Source: Aquilaria yunnanensis (Eukaryota > Streptophyta > Magnoliopsida > Malvales > Thymelaeaceae). From it: a stretch of DNA of 64,000 bases. The position numbers and the translations under genes are program-made. Positions 32,210-45,709 of this stretch are shown piece by piece. How positions within the stretch are numbered: the first letter of the stretch is position 1; every line of letters begins with the position of its first letter. The stretch is from NCBI GenBank assembly GCA_039654915.1, contig CM077597.1:92630001-92694000 (forward strand), given 5' to 3'. The notes beneath the pieces are model-generated. The model saw nothing but the letters and a program-made list of their open reading frames with translations, searched no databases and was not told the origin of the DNA.

Positions 32210-35130
32210 GCATTTAGGTCCAAATTAAGCAGAGTATAATGAAATTATATATGGTTTTCTAGATATTTAAGAACTTTTTTAGATATTGAGATTTTCCTCT
32301 TCATTTTTTTTCTATAGTTCCTGCACAAATAGAGCCCAACAGTAATTCGGGATAAATAGGTCATGCTCCATGACTCATGGAAGTCTGCATATTTGTGTTG
32401 GCTTGACAAAAATATCTTTTTTCCTAATATCTACTGCAGAGGCTACATCCTTGTAAAGACATATATATTTGTTTAAAAAATTAACCAAATATCTAATGCT
32501 TTACCCTTAAAAATAAAAATATTATTTCCCGTTAAAATTCATCTTTAAAAGTTTCTAAATATTTTAAAGACTTATTCAATTTAAATTTAAATGTAAAGCA
32601 TATATATTTAATGAATATTATAGAAGTACTTTATTTTGAAAAAAAAATAAAATTTAATAACTTACTTCAAATTAAAACTAAAGATTACTCAAAATAATAT
32701 TTATTTCCACATATATTACTAAAAATTAACTCAAAGAATTTTTATTTAGATGGTCATATTCTTTTTAGCACTTGGAAATTTACAAGAGCATAATAGGAGA
32801 TATACTCTCTTTAAATAGTTGTATTATAGTTTAAAGTTTAGCTTTTGATAAATTCAAAATAAGAGATTTTTTTCTACATAAATAATTGAAATTTTAAACC
32901 TTATCCCTTTCATGATTAGAGAGATTTATTCAAAATAGTAACCTAATAATGACTAGCTTATCTACTTCATAATTATAGATGTTTATTTAAAATTGTAGCC
33001 TACCCTACCTTAATAACACCGTTAGCTTCATCCTTAGTGATGGACACCCACCCTAGTGGATGATATAACACCTCCAAATACCCACAGGTATTATTTAATC
33101 CACTCCTTCATAGGCTAGGATCACAATTAACTTTATTGGAAAAATTATAAAAATCCACATATACAATGATTTTCAGTGAAAGTGCCTGTGAATTCAGTAA
33201 GATGATACTTAGCTTCCTCTCTCACTATCTGTTGCATAAATGGAAACCTTAAGAATGCTTTGCTTGTTCCTCAATCGGACTGGTCCGTTAATCCGTTGCA
33301 TGCCTAATTTTTTCTATTTCCTTCCATCTTCCTTCTCCGTATGTAATAGTAACAGACCTTCATCTGACTCCAAATTCGTGCACCATCATCATCAGTGTCA
33401 TTCATTTTACCTTCCCATCCTCTTGAATTTTTTTAGGTCCCACATCTAAAGTCACTCGATCACATTCATCATCCTTGCTTTTACAATGTCCCCTATCCAT
33501 ACATTCATCTCTGCAAACCTATGTTGACTAAAGTGGTGTCCGCAAACTCCACATTTATTTGAAAAACGTAAGTACAAAGTGCATAAAATTATGTGCAGAC
33601 CTCACTTTAATTTTATATTAGATCCCATTATTTCAAATAATTAAAAATCTAGCAAAAAAAAAAAACACATTAATATACTTACAGAAAATATCTAATGTTT
33701 TACCTAAAAAAGTAACAATATTATTTCTTGTTAAAATTCATCGTTGAAGTTTCTAAATGATTTTAAAGACTTATTCAATTTAAATTTAAATATAAAGCGC
33801 ATGTGTTTAGTGAAGACTATAGAAGTAATTTATTTCAAAAATAAATAAAATTTAAAAAATTACTTCAAATTAAAAATAAAATTTACACAAAATAATATTT
33901 ATTTCTATATATACTATTAGGAATTAAGTAAAAGAATTTTTATTTAGATGGTCATATTCTTTTTAACACTCAGAAATTTGAAAAAGCATGGTTATAGGAG
34001 ATATATATTATCTTTAAATAGTTGTATTATAGCTTAAAGTTTAGCTTTTAATCAATTCAAATTTTAGACCGATTGTAACTTAGGTTTATATATGGGCTCC
34101 ACTTTAGAAATACCCTAAATCCGTCATTGCAGCTTGTTTGTTGAAATCATCAGCAGTCACACTAATGAATAGGTGATAGAGTTAAGAATCTTCTTCCAAC
34201 ACCTGAAGGCATTATTTGTGCTCAACACTAATTCAGTAATATTTTCCCGACTTCTACCATAATGAGAGAATTTGCCTAACGACCATTGTACAACAATTTC
34301 TGGTTCTACTAGAAGTAAAAGAAGCTTCAACAATCGAAGTCATGAATGAATTTATGCATGCTATTCACCAAAAGATAACTAGGAAGAGTTTTTTCAAAGC
34401 ATTTCTTTTATTCGCTCCAAGATTAAGTAGATCACTTTTGCAATTTTGTTTCTGGAAAATTCTTATGCTTAAATTGAAGTTTGGCTATGGAGTCTGAGAG
34501 TCTTTTCCACATGTATGTACGCAATATACACCTCCTTGTAACTTTCTAAGACACTTGTCTCTTTGGAAAATGAGAGATTTTTTCCCATAGAAATAATTAA
34601 AATCTTAAACCTTATACTCCTTCCGTCCCAAAAGTTTTGCTCCATTTGTTTTTAGTAATTAATCTATAATTTTTTATTTTTAATATTTTAATATATAAAT
34701 AAAAAATATTTGTATATGAATGATAATTCAAGATATGTAGTTTCTAAATATATATATTTTTTATTTTTTCTAACAAACAATAATACAAATAAAATTAAGT
34801 CAAAATATAACAAAAAGTCAAATGTATCAAAACTTTTAGGACGGAGGGAGTATTTTTTATGATCAGGGAGATTTATTTAAAATAGTAACTTAATAATGAC
34901 TATCTTTTCTACTTCATAATTATAGATATTTACTTAAAATGATAACTCATCCTACCCTAATAATAACTAACACCATTACCTTCACCGCTGGTGGTGAACA
35001 CGCACTCTAGTGGATGGTATAACACCTCTAAATACCCAAAGTTAAGGTTGATCTAATCATAGATCACTATTCTTTAATCCACTCCTTGATAAGCCGGGAG
35101 GACAATTAATTTTATAGGACAAATTATAGA
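32210..35130. repeat. Diverged direct duplication in AT-rich DNA
   Basis: About 32480-32865 matches 33685-34065 (shared TTTTTATTTAGATGGTCATA, AAATAGTTGTATTATAG), and 32880-33155 matches 34586-35135 once a MITE is removed (shared CCACTCCTT, ACTTCATAATTATAGAT). No gene is recognised. An open frame at 33240-33449 has no family signature. Confidence 0.65.
34617..34850. mobile_element. Stowaway-type MITE (234 bp, TA target duplication)
   Basis: The inverted ends CTCCTTCCGTCCCAAAA and TTTTAGGACGGAGGGAG are flanked by TA on both sides (34615-34616 and 34851-34852). These are the standard Stowaway (Tc1/mariner-derived) ends. The paralogous stretch near 32897 lacks it and shows the empty site. Confidence 0.93.
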
Positions 35131-35917
35131 AATCCACCTGAGGTTTGACTTAACCTATACTTTACCACCTCTATTTTAAGAAACTACACTTTACCCCTAT
35201 TCCCTTTATACTGTCTGATAACAACTTCTTAATTTCTAATTTAAATTATTTTGTAATTATGTTTCATTAATTTTAAAATTTTTTATATTTTTTAATGTCA
35301 ATTTACATTCACAAAATACTGATTTGCATTTACAAAGAGAAAGTTGTATTAAAGAAAAATTGATAATTAAAATTTCTTTTAATTGTGAAAAAATATTGAA
35401 GAAATTGAAATTATTGGAAGATAGCTATCGTATAGTTTAAATTAAGGTTTTAAGTTGGCATGTAATACAAGCAGAGACAAAGTGTAGGTTTTTAAAAGTA
35501 GGGAGAGCAAAGTTAGGTTAGATCAAACCAAAGAGGATCTTTTTGTAAGTTTCCCGATTTTATTTAGTAATTTGTAATTAAGAAATTCAATTTTCAATAA
35601 TAAAAACAATCTTTTGCAATGAAAATTCCCAAGGACAGTTATGTGCAAATCAAATAGATGAATCATTAATAATCTACGCAGAATTTATTGCAGGTTTGAA
35701 TAATGAAGGTATAATTTTTTTTAATTGTTTACATTTATAAAAAATTGTTAAAATGTTATGGATTAAAAAATATTTCATGAGTAGCTCAAGTGTTTTAAAA
35801 AAGTTCAGACATTTGAAAGTTGTTAGTAGATAGTTGGATAACAGAAAATACACAACATAAAACTAAAGTATTGTATTTGGGATTTCTATATAAACTTAGG
35901 CATACCTTAGGAAAAGC

Positions 35918-36250
35918 TCCAAGAGCCTGGCAGTTGCAGTAGTTTGAGAGTTGGAAGGTTTGGCGGATCGGATCTATTGCTCTTGGGATGGGCGCCTAAA
36001 AAACTATTTTTCATTTGCGGGATGGGAAGTTCCATTGTTATTGTGATTCCAGTTCAGGATATTTGTATTGGATTTCAACCTCCACCGTAACAAGTTTGGA
36101 GCTGCATTAGGACCAACTTGAGTAGAATATGATGAAATTATATAATAGTTTTCTAGGTATTTAAGATCTTTTTAGATATGGAAATTTTCCTTTTCACCTT
36201 TTTCTCCAATAGTTCCTGTGTATGTATTAGTCTTTATATCTTTATATTGT
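35918..36250 (+). pseudogene. 3' fragment of an F-box/DUF295 gene
   Basis: It matches the last ~60 codons and 3' UTR of the intact gene (32020-32320): AAGCTCCAAGAGC, GGATGGGAAGTTCCATTG, TATTTGTATTGGATT, then AGTAGAATATGATGAAATTA. Frames are broken and the 5' two thirds are absent. Confidence 0.8.
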
Positions 36251-36699
36251 GGACGTATGTGTAACTCCACATAGATTCCAACAGCAATGAGGGATAAATA
36301 AGACATGGAAGTTGACATGTTTGTGTTGGCTTGACAAAAATACCTTTTTCCTAATATCTACGTCACCGCAACAACTACATCTATGTCAAATGATAACTCT
36401 CTTCATCAATCTAGTATTATATTTGGGAATATAGTGGCAGCTTCCTTGTCAAAACCACCAGCCAGTTGCACTGATAAACGGGTGATAGAGTCAATTAAGA
36501 ATCTTCATCCAACACTTGAAGGTACTGTTTGTGCTCAACACTAAGTAATAGTAGTTTCCTCGACTTCTACCACGATGACAGAATCTGTACACTGTACAAC
36601 AATTTTTAGTTTTACTCCTAGAAGAAAAAAAAGCTTCAACAATTGAAGCTGTGGATGGGTTTACGTGTGCTATTCACCAAATGTGCATCTCCCATGCCA

Positions 36700-36845
36700 C
36701 ATGAGCTATTATTTATGAAAATAATAAGCATTAGGTAATCAAACCCTTCAACTTAGAGTTACACACACATACAAACGCGCGCACACACATACACACATAG
36801 ACTTCCCATATAGAATATAAGGTGTTATGGTTATCTATACAAGTA
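36700..36845 (+). repeat. Dispersed repeat family R1, copy 2 (degraded)
   Basis: Contains CCACATGAGCTATTATTTAT, AATAAGCATTAGGTAAT, a CA-rich microsatellite and ACTTCCCATATAGAATATAA, then GGTGTTATGG. Confidence 0.5.
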
Positions 36846-37384
36846 TAAATTATTAGGGCCTTGGAACCCTTAAAAGTAGATCACCTCAACCGACTCAAAC
36901 TCAAATTGATCATACAATAGAAGGCTTACAAGCTGGTACTATTTTGTTTAACTTTGATTGTTGTTGGACATCTATAACAATCAAGAAAGGTTTGTGGATG
37001 CTATACAAATGTAATTTGCTATGTTTACTCTATTGACAAATAGAATCAAATGGTGTGGACTCTTCAAAATTTTGGAAAATTGGTGGTTGGTAATTGCAAG
37101 TGGTGGTGGGAAAACTCTAAAAGTGACATCAATAAGTCGAGAAAGATCTAGCACCATGTCCGAGGTGGCACCACTTATGAACTTATGAAGAATGAGATAG
37201 CATTTTCACAAAATGAGCAAAATTGAGAAGTTTTCTTATTTACATCCTTAATAAAATTATTTTTTTAAAAGAATATTATGTATTGAAATTCTTGCTTAAC
37301 CACCAATTCTTATCCACTTTTCAAACTGATCCTAAAACATCAAATTTTTTTATTTAACCACTGCATTTTCTCTTGGTATCTATA

Positions 37385-40300
37385 GAATTCTAGGTCATGC
37401 ACTAGATGAACCTTGAAAGGAAACGAAAAACACAAGTAAATAAAAAGGAGACATGCAAGCAAACAAGAGTAATCAAGCACTTGATATCCAAAGTGGAACC
37501 AAACAACTATCCCTAGCAAGGACACAAAAAACTTTGTTGTGAGCATAAGAGTTTTAAATTTATAACCTTCAATTCACTCACAAGTTTACGATGTTATTGT
37601 CATTCCAAGAGATAGATTTGGTTCTAACTTAAGCAATCATTACCAAATACTCAATTAACTAAGCTTAATTGAGAGCAAATGTTGTAGATTCTAGGTTGAA
37701 ATGAAGAAGAGTAAAAATGCAAATATGGAGATGTAATGCAATGGAATTGAAAATGCTTATTACATTAATTAGAACTAGCTTGGATTGAAATAACTTATGA
37801 ACTAACCAAACCCCCTCGGATGGTACAATTTAAGCCACCTAAGTTATATTGAGGAACTATGGTTGCCACTGCATAGTGTGGTGTGGGGATTCTAAAATCA
37901 TAGCCTTTCTTTCTCAAGAACAAGTCTTTCTTACCTATAATCTAAATATGAGTCTTCTTTAACCTCACAAGTTAAACTAATGTGGATCAAGACCTAACTC
38001 TTAGACAACACCTCATGGGTAGCTTGATTATCTCTAATTCAAGCAACCCACTAAGTGAGTTCCTCCTTAGTTTTACCGTACTTTCCTCTTTCTCAAGACT
38101 ACGATGTGATTTTGATGCATGTATGAGGCCATCAATCACACACATGAATAAGTTTAAAAGAAGAACAACACAAGAGTAACTCCCATAAATTTCCTCAAAA
38201 TAACATTAAGTAGAAAATGTTAGGAGTACATCCTAGAGAGCTTAAAAAAACTACTCCATAATTGAGCTAAGAACATCCATATAAATAAGCTATCCAATGT
38301 CCATGAAAATACAAATGAAAATATAGAAGAAGTGTAAAGGCTCTCTTAGTATTTCCTCTACATTAAATGTTGAGGTAAGTAAATCCCAAGTTATTTCCCT
38401 CAAATAAGTTTTATTAAGCAAGGAAAGCAAGCTAAGTAAGGTTAAATTGAGTTCCAAAGTGTAATTGGTACCTAAAGGGCAAGGAGGGCAAAATGATAAT
38501 TTTGACCCAAGTCAGTGGCATGACCGTAGTTTTAGTAAAATTTGGTTCATGCAAGTGTTTTGAGCTAATTGATTTAAGACCATAAGCGTTTATAGCCATT
38601 TGGACAAAAAATGAAAGTTAAGGGTGAAAAATGCACTAAGTGAGAAATTAAACTATTATGTCTTATAATGGCTTAAGTGACCTAAGGGTAAAGTGTTTGG
38701 GTAAGAAAAATGTTTATTTGGGATCAAGGAGTGATGGTGTGGGTAGTGTTTAAGTGGCCTAAATGATGCAAAGTTAAGTTTGGGGGCCAAAGTGACAAAT
38801 GGAAGAGAGGTTGGCTATAAAATGGAGGACATGACACTATTCATCATATCCCCCATTTGCCATTTTCATAGCTCTCTCTCCTCCATAGCTATCCACCTCC
38901 AAACCTCCCAACTCACTCAAGTGTCCATAAAAATCGAAGGTCCCAAAGCCATCCCAACAAGCCCTTATAGCTTGTTTTTGGTGGAATTGGTGCATTTGGA
39001 GTTGTTCTTGCAAGTTTTTGGTTCAAACCCAGAGGTAAACATCTTTGATCCTTATGGGTTAGTTCTAAACTTGTTAATGGTTAGAAATGGTCTTAACTTC
39101 ATGCTCTTTGGTGTCCAATTTGGTTGATTTTAAGCTTCGAACTCAAAAAAACTCATTGAAGCTCGAGTGTATTCATTGCTTGTTTCTTGGTTTCAAGATG
39201 ATTGAGGTAAGGAATTTAAGTTAATTCAGCTCAAATAATGCATAGATACATAGTATTATGAGTGGCAATGAAGTAGAAACAAGACCCATGTGAATTGGAC
39301 TTAGGATGGGAAAGTTTGAGCAAATTTTGTGCAAGTTCGCACGTTGTCGCACAATGCTGTAAATGCATTGGCAACGCGTTGCCGTTGGTGACTTCATTTG
39401 GTGATGCATTGCCATTGGTGACGCGAACTAGAGATGCATTGCCGTTAGATGTCAGGACTTCAGAGCGTTGATGCCTTTGGCGACATGTCGCCAATAGCAT
39501 CGCCAAGGCATTAGTCCCCTAAGCTGGGGGCATCCTGAGAATGTCTCAAATTCTCAGTTATCATCCCTATGCTAATTTAAGATGTTCTGTAGCCTCGGTT
39601 GGGTCAATAACTCATTCCTAAGTTGGGAATTATATACATTATTTAAGTGGTAGCTAAGTGGTATGGTCAAGGTAAGGTAAGGAATGATGGCTAAGGAAGT
39701 TAAAGTACTTAAGTTGCCAAGTGAGCATTAAGGGGATTAAGGCGGGTTTCAGACTCTTCGTTGGCCCAAGTGGGAGGTCTTAGACCTTTGGGCATTCAAA
39801 AGGAAACCTAAGAGAATCCCAACCAAACTTTATGGTTTGGTAAGTAAGCCACAAAGAAGCCCTAAGTTAAGCTTGAAGAGCTTGGTAAGTTGAACCACAT
39901 AAGGCAGTTACCCTACACAATAAGTTAAGGGAAGAGATGGGTGAGGAAGGAGTAAGAGGTGGCTTACTCTAAGTAGCCCGTTAAGGCGGGCAAGGTTTGA
40001 GTAAGTGATGACTTACTCTAAGGCGCCCATAAGAGGTCTTCATGGGGTTAGTTAAGTGCTAGTATAGGATACAAGGGCCAGTATCCAAGTATCCCAGCCG
40101 TAAGAGCTCACGGCAAGTCTAGCACCTACGGGTGTAAGGAAGTCCGAGGTGCATGTGCATGTACATATTTCATTCATCATCCATCTATCCATCCATCCAT
40201 CCATCATTTGCATTATTTGTTGTTCTTTTCTTGTTTCTGATTATGGCGGTTGCTTGCTATTTTGTTTGCATTTTATATATATGCATATATTTATATGCTT

Positions 40301-41668
40301 GCATTGTTTTTCACTGCAGGTACCAAATCCTTTACTGAGTACTGTAGAGTACTTACCTCTTTAGTGTTGTGCAAGTTAAGCAAGCTAGTTGGGCTTAACA
40401 GTTAGTAAGGGACAATTGTTAAAACTAAGTTTTATTGGTTTAAAAGTATTCTCTAAGTAGGAAACTCTAAGTTTCTAAGTTACTTATGGCATAAGCTAGT
40501 ACTGACCAAAGTGTTTGCCTTACAGTTGGAGGCTAAGTGAGTACAAGGAAAGTATGGCTCATCACTTGAAGCTAGCTTGCTTGGGTGAAAAGCTAAGGAT
40601 GTATCTTAGTAGATATAAGCTGCTTCTTCTAAATGTATGGTAATTTCATACATAGATTGCCTCTACTAGTGTCTAGGGTTGCATTTGGGTGCATATAAGT
40701 TTGAGATGTATGCGCATAGTTGTTACTTAAAGTTAAAGCAACTAAAGTTTTAAGTCTTGGCTTGTTTTAAACTAGGTTTTCATTAGCTGCCGCGGCTCTA
40801 TTTTCAATGATATTTTAATTTAATTGTTATTGCATAGCTAGGACAATGCATGCATATTTCCTATGCAAGGTAGGCTAAGTAACTAGTTGTACGTAATGAT
40901 TTAAGCTACTTCTGAAGAAATAACTAGCTAGTTGTAACCTAAGTGGGATCATAGTTTCCAAAGAGGATACCAGTGTTATCAATTTAGGGCATTAGGGCTC
41001 TATTCCGTCATAAGAAGAACCCATGAAGACCCCTCAGAAGACTAGCTTCCTAGCTCCTAAAATATTGTTCCCAAGCTCCTCCAAGAGTTGACAATGATGG
41101 CTCATAAAGATGCAAGAAGATGAGGGTGAATATGAAGATGAAGGTGGAAAACCTAGCCCTTGTTCAAGAAGTTCCAGTTGCTAAAATTAGTTTTAGCTCC
41201 CAAATGTTTTTTGGGTCTCACCCAAATCTTTGGATAAGATCCCTCTTCCAATAGCAAGCTAAATTCAAATATACGGATGGGGCACCACATTTTTCCAGAA
41301 GTAGTGGTGCTACATCACTAAATCAAGGGAAAAGGTGGTATTGTGTTGCCAAAAGTGTCAAACAGCGATGTTGTATCATCGCCCCCTAGCACCGCATCAC
41401 CAATCAACATCTGAGTTTGAGAGACTCCATAACATTGGTGTTGTGTCGCTAAAGAGCAGCAGCGAGTCACCAATGATAATTTGCTATGTTGACCTTTTAT
41501 GCCCAAATTTTGCTCAACTTGCTCTCATTTTGCTCTGGCACTTCAATAATACTCTCCAACCAACACAAAGATGGAATAACACAAAAAAATAATAAAAAAT
41601 GTTGAGCGAGTTGATATAAATTAAAGGTCAAAGTTGACGAAAGTCAAATAGTTTGACCAACAGTATAT
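37385..41668. other. Insertion-like spacer between duplicate blocks A and B, probably containing LTR-derived sequence
   Basis: No protein-coding family is seen. From about 38460 to 40400 the style changes: a GCTATAAAATGG TATA box (38813-38824), then a pyrimidine-rich leader with CTCTCTCTCCTCCAT, then GC-richer DNA, as in plant gypsy LTRs. Around 39360-39500 a short motif (GCATTGCCGTTGGTGAC and variants) repeats several times. I could not find a matching second LTR or a target duplication, so a solo LTR is a guess. Confidence 0.35.
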
Positions 41669-41669
41669 G

Positions 41670-42065
41670 CACATAACACCTACACTTTGCCGTCTCTATA
41701 TTAAAAAAACTACACTTTACCCCCTTCCCCCGCTCTTTTTACATTGTCTGGCAACAACTTCTTTAACCTCTAATTTAAACTGTACGGTAACTATGTTCCA
41801 ATAATTTCAAAATTTTTGATACTTTCTTCAATGTTAATTTTCATTTTAAAAATATTGATTGGCATTTACAAATAGAAATTTGTATTTATAGAAAATAAAA
41901 AATTTGATAATTTAAAATGTTTATTAATTATAAAAAATTTTAGAGAGATTGAAATTATTAAAAGATAACTATCGTATATCTTAAAGTAGTGTTTCAGAAA
42001 CTATTGTTGGACAACGTAAAACAAGCAAAGGCAAAGTGTATGTTTTAAAAAGTAAGGAGCATAAG
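41670..42065. repeat. Duplicated block, copy B, left part
   Basis: Matches 35150-35525. It is cut at ATAAG (42061-42065) by the insertion of the 7.25-kb element and resumes at 49316. Confidence 0.7.
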
Positions 42066-42992
42066 TGATAGCGCGTCGTACGCCATCGTTTGTGTTCCCA
42101 CCGTGGCTACACGACGGGGGTGGCAGGGACCTCCTGTAAAACGTCGCAGGTCGCCGTCCAATGATGGATAGCGGTGGCCGTGAAGGATTCTGGTGCTGGA
42201 GAGAACTTGAACAGTGGACGTCCCTAAGCAGTCCGGCCTAAAACATACAGAAAACAGGGGTTAGGAGGTCCCCGGAGTGGTTTTCCGGGGAGGAGCCTCC
42301 GACGCCCAAGTCAGTGCCTCTAAATGACAAAGAGTGAGCCTAAAATAGACTTGTAGAGCATTTTTCTCCGGCATGCCCATGAGGGAAAGAATCTCGCCGG
42401 AGGCGTTTTTCTGGCATGTCTTTGAGGAAGGCTAGGATTCTGGAGACCTCTCAAAGCCCCTGTCTGGCCCCCAAAAGTGCCCAAAAAGCCCCCTTTACCC
42501 AGAGCCTCTCTTGTGGTAAATAGGGAAAATGAACCCCTCTGATGGTGACACGTGTATAGGCCGATGCCATTCGTACCTCTGAGCAGAAAAGTGACCAGCT
42601 GTGTGCAGGCTTTCTCGAACAGTGGTTTGTCGAGAAGCACGCCTCAGTGTGCCAGAGCACGGGCTACAGTGGCCTGTCAGAAGCTCGAGGTCAATGTCTA
42701 GTGCGTACGGGCGAATATGTCAGAGACTCCTTAGCATCGCCCATCACTCCTCCGAGGTCCCTTCAGCCGACGTTACCCTTTAGGGAAACAAGCAGGGATC
42801 TCTCCCCGGGGTGATACCGTTTCTTCGGGGTTATGCATTCTTCCGAAGTTGGTTCATTCGTCCTCTGACGGAGAGGCGACATGGTAATTTTCTGAGGTTG
42901 GTACGATGGGGCTTCCGAGGTCGCATATGTCGGGCGTTTGGCCACCCTCTTCTCCAAAGTCAGTGGCCAGGGCGATATCACTTTGGCTATCA
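42066..42992 (-). repeat. 3' LTR of the Tat-like element (left copy)
   Basis: 927 bp. On the minus strand it starts TGATAGCC and ends GCGCTATCA. Open frames inside it recur in the other LTR only because the LTRs are copies. Confidence 0.93.
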
Positions 42993-43010
42993 CATGCCCC
43001 CTCCCGGAGA
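42993..43010 (-). other. Polypurine tract of the Tat-like element
   Basis: On the minus strand the sequence just before the 3' LTR reads CCGGGAGGGGGCATG. A related GAGG-rich string sits at the same place beside the LTR at 62662. Confidence 0.65.
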
Positions 43011-43734
43011 GCCGGAGCAGGGGCTTCGGCTTTGTTTTCAAGAAGGTTTTTCCACCGGCCTGGCGTTTGAATCTTTTCTTGGAAATTGGCCTTGTTTCAG
43101 AAGTCGCTTCCTCGGAGCCGAGGTACCGCTCCTCGGGTTTTTTGGGCGTCCTCAGAATGTCCGTCACTTTTTTCTTTTTGCTTTTTCTGCCACGAGCCTG
43201 CGAATCGTCGCGTCCTTTGGCCAGGCGTGTCATTCATGGGCGTCGTGCCTGGGTTTTCGCGATGTTAGAGGGACATGCCCCAGTTCCCCGCGCTGTGTGA
43301 CGCGTGCACGCTGTTGGATGGTGAAGCAGTTATGCTTTACTTCGGAAAGCCGAAGTGTGACTTCGGCTCGTAACCCTTTCGGGAGCACTTTCGGAGGATC
43401 CAGCTTATATCATTTGCAAAGAAGTACTTCACCATTTTAAGGGCGTAGTTGACTCGGGCGGATGTCACATACTTGCCTTTCGACGTCGCCGAGATTTCCA
43501 ACCCTTTTTGCCTTAAGTCAGTGGGCTGTCATGCCTTGAAATTGGGCATGTCAATTTGGGGATGTACCCTAATCTTCAGGATATAAGGAAATATGCCCTA
43601 GTTTCTCGCAACGGTTGACACGTGGCAAGCGTTGATTTGTATGGCACGGCTTTTTGCGTGAGAAGGATAATTATGGTGACGTTTCGCTCCCACGCAGTAG
43701 TTATGACGCTTTTTCGACTGCCCTTTCCTGCTTC

Positions 43735-43742
43735 TATATAAG
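43735..43742 (+). promoter_or_regulatory. TATA box of the antisense ORF
   Basis: TATATAAG is followed by a pyrimidine-rich leader. It lies ~60 bases after an ATGGTGACGTTTCGC block that is also found (ATGGCGACGTTTCGC) before the TATATATATG of the right-hand element at 63081. The arrangement is conserved between two diverged elements, supporting a real promoter directed opposite to the element's own transcription. Confidence 0.55.
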
Positions 43743-44065
43743 CTTCCCCTTGCCATTCTTCTCATTTGCCTTTTCTTTACTCTCACTTTTGCTCTCGCTT
43801 TCTCTCGCCTTTTCATTTCTTTGAGCGGCGGTCTGCACGGCGGAGCGATTTCCGGCCATTATTTACGACGGCATCCAGGAATCCTGATTTTGGCAAGGCT
43901 TTTCGTGAGTGCCTTTCTCGGGAAGTCGTATTTTTTCAGTTTTTGCTAACGTTTTTCCTTTCTTCCCGGAAGCTCTTTTTCTGGTTAACCGCTTTGGGAC
44001 TCACATCCTTGGCTTGAGTGGCTTTTTTTGGACTCATACTGACGCTTTTTCCCCTTTTTTCAGAG

Positions 44066-45705
44066 ATGGCTGACGATTCTGCCGCCTACTACAAGAGTAT
44101 CTTCCTTGGTCAGGTAGAGAAGGGAGAACAATCAAAGAAAAGTGGCTCCAAAAGACGTAAGTCTACTGGGAGCGGACCATCTTCGGCCAAGAAGTCAAAG
44201 AAGAGAGCCCTTACTCCACCTTCGGAAGATGTGGTGGAGGTCGATGAAGTTATTGCTACTTCCACTGACATTACCGCAACCTTGGCCATGGTTGATGTCA
44301 CTCCGATATCCTCCAGAGTTCCTGACCCCTCCGGAGTGGCTGCGACATTTTCTGCTGCAGCCGAGGTGCCCGCCTTGGTGCCTGCCGGGGTGGTCATTCT
44401 TTTCACTCCGTCGAGCCCCACCTCGTCGGTGAAGCTCTTAGGCTCTTTGCCTAAGAGTCCTCCTGCTAAAAAGCTGGAGAGACGTCGCAAGGATAAAGGC
44501 AAGCATACTCCGGCCTTTGCGGAGGAGGCAACCGGGGTTGCGCCAGGTTTGCGTCAAATGCTTTCTTATAACTTATGTTTTCAAGGAGTCCTCTCTGATT
44601 CACGCCCCTCCGTTTTGCAGAGAACCAACGGGCCCACGTATGGATGGTTGATCATGCCTGAAGAAGGGCTCTTCGGGACTCCCTTCTCCCAAAAAATAAA
44701 GTTCCGAGGGAGCCATTTTGGTCTTTCACGGAGGACATGAACTTGTTCTCCGGGGATTGCCGAGAGATGGCTCCCCAGATGGCGAGGGGTATTCTCACCG
44801 AGGCTTCCCAAATGGCGGTTGCTGAGGAATGTGCTTCTGGAGATATCCTCGCTGCCAGAGTTTCTGAGCACGCCGCTCAGGTAATCCTTTTGGCCTCCTC
44901 TTTTTTGCCCAAGTGTTTTGCCTTCCCTTATGCTTCTTTTACTGAGGATTTTCTCCTTCTCTTTTTGCAGCTTTTGGGGTACAGCGAGCACCTCTAAGTT
45001 TGGGCGGCAGAGCAGTTTTCTGCCCGAGCTTAGGCCGAAAGTGAACTGGAGAAGGCCAGGCTCTTCTGTGCTAACTCGGACCTAGCCAATGTCGAGTTAA
45101 GGCGCATAGCCAGGGAAAAGGTGGCTCTGCTCCGGGATGAGTTCCTGATAGGCCAAACGGACCTTCTGAAGGACTTTTCCAGTAAAATGCACGACCTTGG
45201 TGAGGAGGCTGTGCGCTTGTCTTCGGCCAATGAGGCTATTCAGAAGGAAAAGGAAGAAAAAGCTGCCCTTCTGCAAAGAACTCTTGCCGAAAAGGCGGCT
45301 CTTCAAGCCAGGGTCTATTTTCTGAGGAGGAGTGCGGCAAAGAGGAGGAACGCGAAGGGATTGGTGCGGAGGATTGCCAATCTTAAGAAGGAGATTCTAG
45401 GTCTCGAGAAAAAGGTTGTTGGTCTTGAGAACGAGGCGGACACGCTGGACGTCGAAAGGGACAAAGCCGTCCAAATGTCAAAGGTATCCTTTCAGGACGG
45501 CTTTTGTCTAGCTCGCCATCAGTTTCTCCAACGATACCCAGACCTTGAGACCTCCATTCTTTCGGCCCTGGATATTCCCGAGGGTCCCCGGTGGACTTGG
45601 TCGAAAGCTGATCACCACAACTTGCCACCTGCTCCTCTACCTGCGCCAAAGACGACGGCTAGAGATACGGGAGCTGGAACTTCTCGCGTCGCTGGGGATG
45701 CTTAG
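44066..45705 (+). pseudogene. Antisense additional ORF (aORF) of the Tat-like element, damaged
   Basis: Apparent exons run opposite to the element. 44066-~44550 (MADDSAAYYKSIFLG, then lysine/serine-rich KKSGSKRRKSTGSG and Pro/Ala-rich sequence) follows an acceptor-like TTTTTTCAG. Then come ~44623-44880 (containing EDMNLFSGDCREMAPQMARG and EHAAQ|GT) and ~44971-45705, a long coiled coil (LLRDEFLIGQTDLLKD, ALLQRTLAEKAALQARV, LKKEILGLEKKVVGLENEAD) ending GTSRVAGDA. Stops interrupt the third part near 44995 and 45032, and the usual N-terminal Transposase_28-type domain is absent. Antisense aORFs between pol and the 3' LTR are known in Tat elements. Their function is unknown. Confidence 0.6.
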
Positions 45706-45709
45706 ATAT

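Larger units (their letters stand above)
35135..37384. repeat. Duplicated block, copy A (copy B is 41670-42065 plus 49321-50335)
   Basis: Long stretches match copy B: 35150-35520 with 41670-42060, 35530-35905 with 49325-49695, and 36700-37384 with 49725-50335. Shared strings include AATCTTTTGCAATGAAAATT and CATTTTCTCTTGGTATCT. Copy A additionally holds an F-box 3' fragment at 35918-36250. Confidence 0.75.

Noticed and set aside
42320..42640. 106-codon minus-strand ORF, repeated at 48643-48963
   Set aside because: Both lie inside LTRs of one element. The repetition reflects the LTR pair, not two genes, and there is no family signature.
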